From assembly GCA_026647565.1 (NCBI GenBank), contig JAPKGU010000008.1, positions 1-47,830 on the forward strand: a DNA stretch of 47,830 nt, given 5' to 3'. Source of the stretch: Phycisphaerales bacterium (lineage in GTDB: Bacteria; Planctomycetota; Phycisphaerae; Phycisphaerales; UBA1924). The notes below the pieces were generated by a model, which saw only the letters and a list, made by a program, of their open reading frames with translations, had not been told where the DNA came from and ran no database searches. Positions 24,713 to 31,877 of the stretch are shown here, one piece after another (position 1 is the first letter of the stretch; the number at the start of each line of letters is the position of its first letter). The position numbers and the translations under genes are program-made.

Positions 24713-26881
24713 TCAGGCGCCCGGACGCGCCGGTGCCTGCCACCTGCGCTCGTCCATCAAGCCCTCGAACTCGTCGTGACGCTCCACCGAGGCCTTCGCC
24801 TCGTACAGCTTTCGCCACAGGATCCACGCACACACCGTCGAGAGCAGCGTGAGAATGCCCGCGATCCCCGCGGCATAGAAGACCCGCTCGTCGTGCAGCG
24901 GCGCCGGGTCCGGCGCCCCGGTGCTCGCCACGATCGTCGTTGAGCCGTCGACCCGCCGCTCCCTCGCCGTGTTCGCCTGGCGGACAACCGTGGCGACCAG
25001 CGTGTCCAACTCGCGGGCTGTCTTTGCCTCACCCACGCCGCGCAGCTCCAGATCGAGCGTCCCCGGCTCGCGCGACATGAAGGAGAAGTCCGCGTCGAGC
25101 CGCAGCTTGAGCGCGGGAACCGTCGCGAGTGAGGCGATGCCGCGTTGCTTCATCCGCTCCGCCACGACCTCGAGCGTCCGAGGATCGGAGAGAAGCTCCT
25201 CGTGGTACCGCTGCCACTCCTCGAGCTCGGCCTGGGAGAGCGGGCGTCCGCCGGCGTCCGCCTCGATGCGGGACGAGACCGCGTACACCGCCGGCGCGAC
25301 CTTCTGGGCCGCGAGCCAGCCAAGACCCGAGAAGATAAGCAGCGTCATGGCGACATAGAACACCGCCGCGACCGCGCCGGCCCTGGCCTGACGCGATCGG
25401 GACCTGCGCTTGGCTTCGTCCACGAGCTTCTTCGCCGCGATGACCTCGGACCGCTGCGAGAGGATCTGCTCCACCTGCGCGAAGCGATCGCGCACGGCGT
25501 CGCTTGCTCTCTTCACCTTGTCCGACTGCGCACGAAGCAGCTTCCGCTGGCGCGAGAGCCGCTCGCGCCGGAGCACGACCCGCTCGTCCGGTTCGACGGC
25601 GCCCGACCCGCTCCCGTCCGCGGCCTTGGCGCGTGCCTCTGCCAGTTCCTCGGCGAGGGTCCGAGCGAAGGCACGCAGCTTCTCCGCCTCGGCCCGCGCT
25701 CTGCCCTCCGACTCCTGTGCCGCACGCAGCGCCTCCAGGGCCTGCACGCCGCCCTCATCGACGCCCTCGCCGGCGGACTCCCGCGCCGTCGCGAGTTCCC
25801 CCTCGACGTGCGCGATGTGCGCGAGGTACTCGTCGCACTGACGCCTCGCCTCCGCGAGCGACGCCGCCGCCTTCTCGGCGTCCGCGCGGAGTGACGCCGC
25901 TTCCGCAGTCCGGGCGGCAACCTCCGCCTCGAGCGACTGCACACGCTCACGCAGCGCCGCGACGTCCGCGCGGCCCTCGGCGTCGGCGCCGGCCTTCTGC
26001 CTCAGCGACGCGATCTGAGCGCGCAGCGTCTTCAGCTCCTCATTCCGGGACACCACCACCCTCGCCTGCTCCGACGCCTCAGCCGCCAATCGATCAACCC
26101 GGCTCGTTGCGGCCTCTGCCGCACGACCAGCCTCCTCGGCGAGCGACCGGGCCGCATCCAGGTCGGCTCGCATGGACACGATCGCCCGATCACGCTCAGC
26201 AACGGCCTCGCGAAGGGCGTCGGCTTCCGCCGAGTCCCTGGCCCGCTCCTGCAGCGCCCGGATCTCCGCCCTCGCCGACGCGATCTCCGCAGCCAGCTCG
26301 TTCGCCCTCGACTCGTGCGCCGACGCCCGCTTCTGCGCCTCGGCGAGCAGTTCGCTCACCTCCGTCGCGCGATGCTCCATCCGCTCCTCGGCCACACGGA
26401 ACGCCGCGGCCTTCTCCGCGAGCGCCCGCTCCATCTTGGCCCGGCGCTGCTCGGCCTCGGCAACCGCCCTCTCCGACGCGCTCACACGCTCGCTGACGCT
26501 CGTCTCGAGCGCTGAGATCCGTTCGAGCTCTTCATCCAACTCGGCACGCTGGGACGCCAAGTCGCGCTGCGCCGATTCAACCTCCTCGCGCAGGCGAGAC
26601 GACTCCTCAACCCGGGCCGCCAGCTCGGCTCGGTGGGACTCGATCTCGCGCATGATCGATTCGGCCCGAGCCGCGGCCTCCCTGGCTTCATGCTCGCGCG
26701 CGGCCACGGCAGCCTCGCGCGCGGCCAACGCCTCCTCGAGCGCACGCCGCTGCGCCTCCGCGTCACGCAGCCCGGCCAGCTGGCGCTCCACGTCCGCGAT
26801 CAGCGACATCAGGCCCGCCGACGAGGTCGGCGCCTGTCCGACGCCCGGAACAGATTGGTCTGGCTGCGTGCCGCCCGGCAT
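24713..26881 (-). CDS. Long coiled-coil protein with two membrane segments
   Basis: A 722-residue protein. After a short Pro/Ser-rich start, residues about 25-480 are almost continuous coiled coil (Ala/Glu/Arg heptads, for example ALEEALAAREAAVAAREHEA). A basic stretch (RRSRSRQARAG) leads to a membrane segment at about 505-530 (VAAVFYVAMTLLIFSGLGWL), an outside domain of about 140 residues, and a second segment near 670-692 (AAGIAGILTLLSTVCAWILW) with a short cytoplasmic tail. The outside domain (DPRTLEVVAERMKQRGIASL) and the two-segment layout recall Wzz-type chain-length regulators, but the huge N-terminal coiled coil is not typical. Function unknown; a scaffold or envelope-organising role is possible. 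Confidence 0.85.
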   Translation of the reverse strand: MPGGTQPDQSVPGVGQAPTSSAGLMSLIADVERQLAGLRDAEAQRRALEEALAAREAAVAAREHEAREAAARAESIMREIESHRAELAARVEESSRLREEVESAQRDLASQRAELDEELERISALETSVSERVSASERAVAEAEQRRAKMERALAEKAAAFRVAEERMEHRATEVSELLAEAQKRASAHESRANELAAEIASARAEIRALQERARDSAEADALREAVAERDRAIVSMRADLDAARSLAEEAGRAAEAATSRVDRLAAEASEQARVVVSRNEELKTLRAQIASLRQKAGADAEGRADVAALRERVQSLEAEVAARTAEAASLRADAEKAAASLAEARRQCDEYLAHIAHVEGELATARESAGEGVDEGGVQALEALRAAQESEGRARAEAEKLRAFARTLAEELAEARAKAADGSGSGAVEPDERVVLRRERLSRQRKLLRAQSDKVKRASDAVRDRFAQVEQILSQRSEVIAAKKLVDEAKRRSRSRQARAGAVAAVFYVAMTLLIFSGLGWLAAQKVAPAVYAVSSRIEADAGGRPLSQAELEEWQRYHEELLSDPRTLEVVAERMKQRGIASLATVPALKLRLDADFSFMSREPGTLDLELRGVGEAKTARELDTLVATVVRQANTARERRVDGSTTIVASTGAPDPAPLHDERVFYAAGIAGILTLLSTVCAWILWRKLYEAKASVERHDEFEGLMDERRWQAPARPGA

Positions 26882-26952
26882 GGGGTCTCCCCAAACAAAT
26901 TCCTATCTTGCAGGCCTCCGCCCACCGATCGGACGCTTATCGGCACGGAATC

Positions 26953-26977
26953 CCCGCAACTCGACCCCGGTTGCGGG
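26953..26977. promoter_or_regulatory. Inverted repeat in a divergent promoter region
   Basis: CCCGCAAC (26953-26960) and GTTGCGGG (26970-26977) are a perfect eight-base inverted repeat with a nine-base spacer, lying between the divergent coiled-coil gene and the Cys-repeat gene. No T-run follows on either strand, so an operator or a leader structure is more likely than a terminator. Confidence 0.4.
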
Positions 26978-27045
26978 AACTCCTTGCTAGAGTGGTCGAT
27001 ACAACAGGAGTGCCCACGAACGGGCACGCCATGAAGGAGATTGCT

Positions 27046-27492
27046 ATGCGCAGAGGTTCCGTGCTCAAGATCGCGGCGGTTGGTGTCGTCGGCCTCGCCG
27101 CTGCCGGTGTGTTCGGCTACAAGGCCGTCACGGGCAAGTGTCTTCTCACCGGCACGTGCGAGAGCACCGCCGCGAATCAGGCCGTCGTGACGCCCGTCGC
27201 CGCGACCGGCTCTCAGGACGAGCCGTGCCCCATGGGATGCTCCGAGTCCAAGGACGCGAGCGTCCAGACCGTCGCCCACACCCATGAGTCCGAGTGCGCC
27301 GACAAGGCCGCCGAGTGCGCCGACAAGGCCGCAACATGCACCGAAATGTCCGCCGAGTGCGCCGACAAGGCCACCGAGTGCGCCGACAAGGCCACCGACT
27401 GCGCCGAGGACTGCAACGCCGAGACCTGCGACAAGCCCGATTGCTGCAAGAAGGCCGCCAAGAGCGACGCGACCGAGAAGGTCGGCGGCTGA
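27046..27492 (+). CDS. Exported Cys-heptad repeat protein
   Basis: A 148-residue protein with a hydrophobic N-terminal segment (residues 7-25, LKIAAVGVVGLAAAGVFGY) that is a signal peptide or membrane anchor. It has 14 Cys. From residue 84 to 119 a Cys occurs at every seventh position (84, 91, 98, 105, 112, 119) in copies of ECADKA(A/T), followed by a denser cluster (123, 128, 133, 134). Earlier pairs are KCLLTGTC (32, 38) and CPMGC (61, 65); HTH lies just before the repeats. Metal binding or a disulfide-linked helix is a reasonable inference. AAGGAG lies seven bases before ATG 27046. I do not recognise the family. Confidence 0.82.
   Translation: MRRGSVLKIAAVGVVGLAAAGVFGYKAVTGKCLLTGTCESTAANQAVVTPVAATGSQDEPCPMGCSESKDASVQTVAHTHESECADKAAECADKAATCTEMSAECADKATECADKATDCAEDCNAETCDKPDCCKKAAKSDATEKVGG
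27292..27402 (+). repeat. 21-base tandem coding repeat
   Basis: Five to six copies of a 21-base unit based on GAGTGCGCCGACAAGGCC plus one codon encode the Cys heptads of the exported protein. Copies differ mainly by codon-sized changes (for example AACATGCACC in the third unit), so it is a protein-level repeat, not a CRISPR. Confidence 0.8.
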
Positions 27493-27537
27493 ACCGTCGC
27501 GCTCAGCGCGTCGGCTCAGGATCTTCAGGCACATGAC

Positions 27538-27574
27538 AAAGGGCCGTCCCGCCAGGGTCGGCCCTTTCCTTTCG
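27538..27574 (+). terminator. Rho-independent terminator after the Cys-repeat gene
   Basis: AAAGGGCCG (27538-27546), a 12-base loop, then CGGCCCTTT (27559-27567) and CCTTTCG. The nine-pair stem and T-rich tail lie 45 bases after the stop codon and just before the convergent barrel gene. Confidence 0.8.
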
Positions 27575-27596
27575 CGCACATCCGCGACTCATGAGA

Positions 27597-28529
27597 TCAG
27601 AACGTGAGCCGGCCCTCGACGCCGATGAACAGACTCGGATCGACGTCCGCGTCCGTCACCTCGTCGCCGTCGTCGTTGCGGAACTCGTACTCGTTGTACA
27701 CGAACGCGCCGACCCGCCCGATCAGCGTCAGATTGTCCATCGCCCGCCATCTCGCGCTGAACGCGACCGGCACCCGCGTGTCCTCCATCGCGCCGCCGGG
27801 AATCGCGTTGTCCTCGTCAAGCCGGTAGTCGCGGGTCGTGTACCACGCCTCGGCCGCGAGCGTCAGTCGCTCCATCGCTTTGTATCGGATCGCCAGGCCC
27901 GGCTTCTCCTCGTTCGAGAGGGACCAGCGGTCGTTGATCTGCCAGTCGATCGTCAGCGCGGGAATGAAGATCGGGTCGTCCTCGAGCCGCGACCCGACGA
28001 TGAACCCGAAGCCGAGCGTGAGCCGGTCGTTGACGCGCCGGTTCGCCGCGAACAGCCCGCCCCCGGTGAACCCGTCTCCCAGGTCGGCCCCCTCCTCAAC
28101 GCTCCATCGCAGGATGGCCCCGCCGATGAATCGCCAGTCGTCGTTCGGGCTGAAGGAGATCGTGGGCGTGAGCGAGTACATGGCCCCGTCGTCGAAGGGG
28201 TCGCCAAGGCCCGCGACCGTCTCGAAGTCATCGAAGTCGTAGAACGAGTACTCCGCGCCGAACTTCAGTCCCAGCCCGATCTTGTCCGTGGCGCGATAGC
28301 GCAACCCAAGATCGGCGCCCACTCGCGTCGTCGACACGCTGCCCTCCGAGTCGTCGATGTCCGCCTCGAAGCCGAACTCACTCCGCGCATCCAGGGAGAA
28401 CGTCAGACGCGACGGCTCCGACGCCGCGCCGTCGCTCGGCGCCTGCGCACCGGCGAACGCACCGCAGCATGACACCGCGGCGACTGCAAGGATCGGACGG
28501 AAAGCGGCCTCGTTCCGGGTGAAGGTCAT
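27597..28529 (-). CDS. Outer-membrane beta-barrel protein (DUF6268-like)
   Basis: A 310-residue protein with a signal peptide (NEAAFRPILAVAAVSCCGAF, cleavage probably after GAQA). The rest is alternating strands of outer-membrane barrel type: IGLGLKFGAEYSFYDFDDFE, MYSLTPTISFSPNDDWRFIG, LTLAAEAWYTTRDYRLDEDN, ending in Phe (GVEGRLTF), the usual barrel-assembly signal. The pattern resembles the DUF6268 outer-membrane family. No ligand can be inferred. ATG 28529 is chosen for the CGGAG nine bases upstream; another ATG at 28553 is in frame. The frame stays open far upstream without similarity. Confidence 0.8.
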   Translation of the reverse strand: MTFTRNEAAFRPILAVAAVSCCGAFAGAQAPSDGAASEPSRLTFSLDARSEFGFEADIDDSEGSVSTTRVGADLGLRYRATDKIGLGLKFGAEYSFYDFDDFETVAGLGDPFDDGAMYSLTPTISFSPNDDWRFIGGAILRWSVEEGADLGDGFTGGGLFAANRRVNDRLTLGFGFIVGSRLEDDPIFIPALTIDWQINDRWSLSNEEKPGLAIRYKAMERLTLAAEAWYTTRDYRLDEDNAIPGGAMEDTRVPVAFSARWRAMDNLTLIGRVGAFVYNEYEFRNDDGDEVTDADVDPSLFIGVEGRLTF

Positions 28530-28618
28530 GCGCGTGCTCCGTCGGGCGGTCATCGCCCGTGACGGGCGGACTGTATCCGTGCACGCCATCGCCGGCCGAA
28601 ATCGGGCTCGCCGCTCGC

Positions 28619-29863
28619 TCACCACGGCCGCAGCGTCATGTCCCGCTCGATCACCTCCGGCGAACCGAAGTGGGACTCGAACTCGGCCCGCAGCTGCGCC
28701 GCCGTGCGCGGACCGGGAACGTCCGTCGCGAGCGATTCCATGAAGTCTTCCAGCTGACGCGCGCGATGACGGGACAGATAGCGAACCAACGCGGCGCTCG
28801 ATCGATACGCGGCCCCCGCCGAGCCCGGCTCCTCTCGAGGAGGCGTGCTCATCGCCACCAGCGCCCCGATCGGAACGGTCTCCCCCGGCCTCTCCCTCGC
28901 GTCGTGATATGCCTCTCGCACGCTCGGATTGGGCCGATCGGGCGCGACCGGCGCCACCGACGTCCCGGACGGCTCGAACGCTCCGGCCAGTCCCTCGCTC
29001 AGCCAGAGTGGCTGCGTCCGCCGGCGCGTCTGCGCACCGGTCCTGAACGCCACCATGTGCACCGCCTCGTGAACGCATCGCCCCACAAGATCGTCCGCCG
29101 AGCCCTCGGCCCGGGCGTAGAGCGCCATCCGCTCCTTCGAAGGGGAGTAGTGCCCCCCGACTCCCGTCGCGTCCAGCCCGTCCTGCTCGCGCGCGAATCG
29201 GACGTAGCCTTCTCGCGATGCGAACAGCACGCAGAGGTGCTTCGTCGGCTCGGGCGCATGGCTGACTCCCGCTCGCTCCGCCCATCGCAGGAACTCGGCG
29301 CGGGTCCGCTCGATCGTTCCCAGGCGCGCGTTCACGAGCGCCGTCGTCGCGTCGGAGAGCATCACCACGTTCTCGCTCTCGAATCGCGCGAATCCGGGGC
29401 CGAGCACGCGCGAGAGCGCCCCGATCGCCGCCTCGTCCGTCGGCGCAGACCGGCCGTCGCGCCGTGAACGCAGCTCCTCAGCCGCCGCTGCGCGCGTCGC
29501 GCGATCGAGCAGCATGGATCGCAGCGAGTCATCGCTCGCCCGCGTCGCGTGGCTGCCGGTCGGCGTGCCGGAAACCCGACGGGCCGATCGCGGTTCGATC
29601 GCATCATCGCCGCTCGGCGAGGGTGCCCTTCCGCGGTCTTCCGGCACACCCCCCCTGTGCTCCACGTGCGCCGGCATCCTGAACGGGGGCGTGGCACCCG
29701 CCGCTGGACCGACCAGGACCGGCAGGACCGCACACATGCCCAGGATGACGCCCGCGCGCAGCACCACCAAGGCATCGGCCAGCCGATCCGCATCGCCGAA
29801 CCCGGCCAGCCCGCCGCCGTGCCATTCGACCGCGACAGCCCGCTCAGACGTCAGGCGCGGCAC
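28619..29863 (-). CDS. Putative zinc peptidase with HEAVH motif (DUF1570-like)
   Basis: A 414-residue protein. A hydrophobic segment at about 33-57 (VVLRAGVILGMCAVLPVLVG) may act as anchor or late signal. The second half has a gluzincin-type zinc site, HEAVH in GRCVHEAVHMVAFRTG, with a downstream Glu in PLWLSEGLAGAFEPSG, the arrangement in DUF1570-like proteins of planctomycetes. A preceding region (KHLCVLFASREGYVRFAREQ) also fits that family. The C-terminus is helical. The precise start is unclear, since the first 60 residues are low in similarity signals. Substrate unknown; probably periplasmic. Confidence 0.75.
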   Translation of the reverse strand: MPRLTSERAVAVEWHGGGLAGFGDADRLADALVVLRAGVILGMCAVLPVLVGPAAGATPPFRMPAHVEHRGGVPEDRGRAPSPSGDDAIEPRSARRVSGTPTGSHATRASDDSLRSMLLDRATRAAAAEELRSRRDGRSAPTDEAAIGALSRVLGPGFARFESENVVMLSDATTALVNARLGTIERTRAEFLRWAERAGVSHAPEPTKHLCVLFASREGYVRFAREQDGLDATGVGGHYSPSKERMALYARAEGSADDLVGRCVHEAVHMVAFRTGAQTRRRTQPLWLSEGLAGAFEPSGTSVAPVAPDRPNPSVREAYHDARERPGETVPIGALVAMSTPPREEPGSAGAAYRSSAALVRYLSRHRARQLEDFMESLATDVPGPRTAAQLRAEFESHFGSPEVIERDMTLRPW

Positions 29864-29912
29864 CGACGCCGCGCTCCGTCGAAGGCCCCATCACGCTCTG
29901 GCTCACGCCTGA

Positions 29913-30458
29913 TCAATCGTTGTGATGCTCGACCGGGAATGCCTCCGGCGAGAAGCGTCCGTTGATGGACGCCCCGCCCGGCAGCGCCGCGAAGAGCTCG
30001 ATCGAGATCTGCGAGATCGGGATCGGCATCCCCTCGATCTGAGGCGTCGGCGCGGGCGTCATCGACGCGATCACCATGACGGGTGTCCCGTCCGGCACGT
30101 GCTCCAGGGGCTTGCTCAGCGCCGGATCGCTGCCCGCCATCTCGACCATGGCCGTGTGGGCCGGGTGCTTGTACCACGTCCGCGCCGACTCCGCGTCCTT
30201 GAACCACGCGAAGATCATGCTCTTTCCGCTCTGCGAGCGTGCAAGCTCCACGCCCAGGCATCCGTCCACGCTCTTCAGACCATCAACGATCTGCCGGAGC
30301 ATGTCCTGAGGATTGAACGGCGCGCCGGGCTGCCCGGGGGCCTGCGCCGGGGGCTGAGCGGGCGCCTGCGCCGGGGGCTGGCCCGCGAGGACGACCGTGC
30401 CCGCAACGCACGCAAGGAGTGCTGCCGAAACCAGGGCGAGTCGGGATGACGTGTTCAT
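29913..30458 (-). CDS. Small exported ABM-like protein
   Basis: A 181-residue protein with a signal peptide (SSRLALVSAALLACVAGTVV, cleavage near LAG) and then a Pro/Ala/Gln-rich linker (PPAQAPAQPPAQAPGQPGAP). The mature domain (about 55-115; GCLGVELARSQSGKSMIFAW, FKDAESARTWYKHPAHTAMV) looks like the dimeric alpha-beta barrel of antibiotic biosynthesis monooxygenase-like proteins. An uncharacterised C-terminal part follows (about 120-181). ATG 30458 was taken because the signal begins there. The stretch 30459-30604 before the divergent peptidase gene holds nothing else recognisable. Confidence 0.7.
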   Translation of the reverse strand: MNTSSRLALVSAALLACVAGTVVLAGQPPAQAPAQPPAQAPGQPGAPFNPQDMLRQIVDGLKSVDGCLGVELARSQSGKSMIFAWFKDAESARTWYKHPAHTAMVEMAGSDPALSKPLEHVPDGTPVMVIASMTPAPTPQIEGMPIPISQISIELFAALPGGASINGRFSPEAFPVEHHND

Positions 30459-30604
30459 GTACGTGAATCTCCGGAAACTCATGCGCAGGGCGCGCGATCA
30501 TTCGTGGCTCGGGAACGCGACGCGGCGCTCCCCTCTCAGAGCATCGTACCGCGCGCCGTCGCACCATGGTGTGAACCGATCTCGATCCGCGCGTACCCTC
30601 GCCC

Positions 30605-31822
30605 ATGGTGACGCCCGCCGAACGCCAGGGCCATCTCGACCTGGCTCTCCAACTCACCCAGATTCCCACCGCTGCGGGACGCGAGTCTCGCGTCATCCGC
30701 TGGCTTTCGGACTGGGTGAGCGCCCGACCCGACCTTGCTCTGGCCAAGGACGGAGCGGGGAACCTCTCGGTCTCGATCCGCGGCGCAGAGGGCGCCCGCC
30801 CGCCCGTCTATCTCACGGCGCACATGGACCACCCCGCCTTCGTCGTTGAGCGCCTCATCGCGCCCACGACGCTCGAACTGTCGTTCCGAGGCGGCGTCAT
30901 GGACGACTACTTCAAGGACGCCCGCGTCCTCCTCTGGCCCGGCACGGACCAGGGCCACGCCGCGAGCGAACCCTCGCCCATCCGGGGCGTCCTGATCGGA
31001 CTCTCGCCCACACCCGGCGCGTACAACAAGCACTACCTCTGCGAACTCGACGCGGCACACGACGACATCGCGCTCGGCGACGTCGCCACGTGGGACGTCG
31101 GCCCCGGCGCTGTCGAAGAGGGCCTGATCAAGACCGTGGTGTGCGACGATCTGGCCGCCCTCGCCGCGTCGCTCTGCGCCTTCGACAAGGTCCGTCAGCT
31201 CCGAGCCGCCGGCGAGCGCACGGAGGACGTGCGCCTGCTCTTCACCAGGGCCGAGGAGATCGGCTTCATCGGCGCGATCGCGGCCTGCCGCCAGAAGACA
31301 ATCCCGAGCGGCGCACGCCTCATCGCGCTCGAGAACTCAAGGTCCTTTCCCGACTCGCCGATCGGTGGCGGACCGATCGTCCGCGTCGGCGATCGGCTGA
31401 GCGTCTTCTCCCCGACGCTCTCCGCGTCGGTCGCGCAGCGGGCGGAGGAGATCGCCGGCGCCCCGGCGACGCCCTCGGCGCAGCAGAAGGCCGACGCGGC
31501 CCCGAAGTGGCGCTGGCAACGAAAGCTCATGGCCGGCGGCGCGTGCGAGGCGACGGTCTTCTGCGCCTACGGGCACGACGCAACCTGCGTCTGCCTCCCG
31601 CTCGGCAACTACCACAACATGGCGGACCTCGACGCCGTACAGGCGGGGACCAACTCCTCGCCCCCCAGAATCGATCGCGAGTTCGTTTCGGTCGCGGACT
31701 ACCACGGGCTGGTTGACCTTCTCATCGCGTGCGGCCAGAACCTCCCACAGGCCCCGAGCACGATGGACCGGATCGACAAGCTCTGGAACGAGCGTCGGGA
31801 CGTCCTCGACGAGATCCGCTGA
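30605..31822 (+). CDS. M42-family metallo-aminopeptidase
   Basis: A 405-residue cytoplasmic binuclear metallopeptidase of the M42/M28 type. Metal and catalytic positions are visible: His in YLTAHMDHPAF, Asp in VVCDDLAALAA, Glu-Glu in FTRAEEIGFIGA, Glu in IALENSRSF, and the final His in LPLGNYHNMADL. GGACEATVF is a further family motif. Members remove N-terminal residues from peptides as large oligomers. One oddity is an Ala-rich insertion with AQQKADAAPKWRWQRKLM just before GGACEA. Start ATG 30605. The PVC dehydrogenase gene begins 55 bases after its stop. Confidence 0.88.
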   Translation: MVTPAERQGHLDLALQLTQIPTAAGRESRVIRWLSDWVSARPDLALAKDGAGNLSVSIRGAEGARPPVYLTAHMDHPAFVVERLIAPTTLELSFRGGVMDDYFKDARVLLWPGTDQGHAASEPSPIRGVLIGLSPTPGAYNKHYLCELDAAHDDIALGDVATWDVGPGAVEEGLIKTVVCDDLAALAASLCAFDKVRQLRAAGERTEDVRLLFTRAEEIGFIGAIAACRQKTIPSGARLIALENSRSFPDSPIGGGPIVRVGDRLSVFSPTLSASVAQRAEEIAGAPATPSAQQKADAAPKWRWQRKLMAGGACEATVFCAYGHDATCVCLPLGNYHNMADLDAVQAGTNSSPPRIDREFVSVADYHGLVDLLIACGQNLPQAPSTMDRIDKLWNERRDVLDEIR

Positions 31823-31877
31823 ACGATTCGCACCAGCGCCACTTGACGCACGGCCCGTTCTCTGCCACCCTCCAATC

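Noticed and set aside
27292-27402. Short tandem repeats as CRISPR array
   Set aside because: Unit is 21 bases without spacers and encodes protein heptads in frame.
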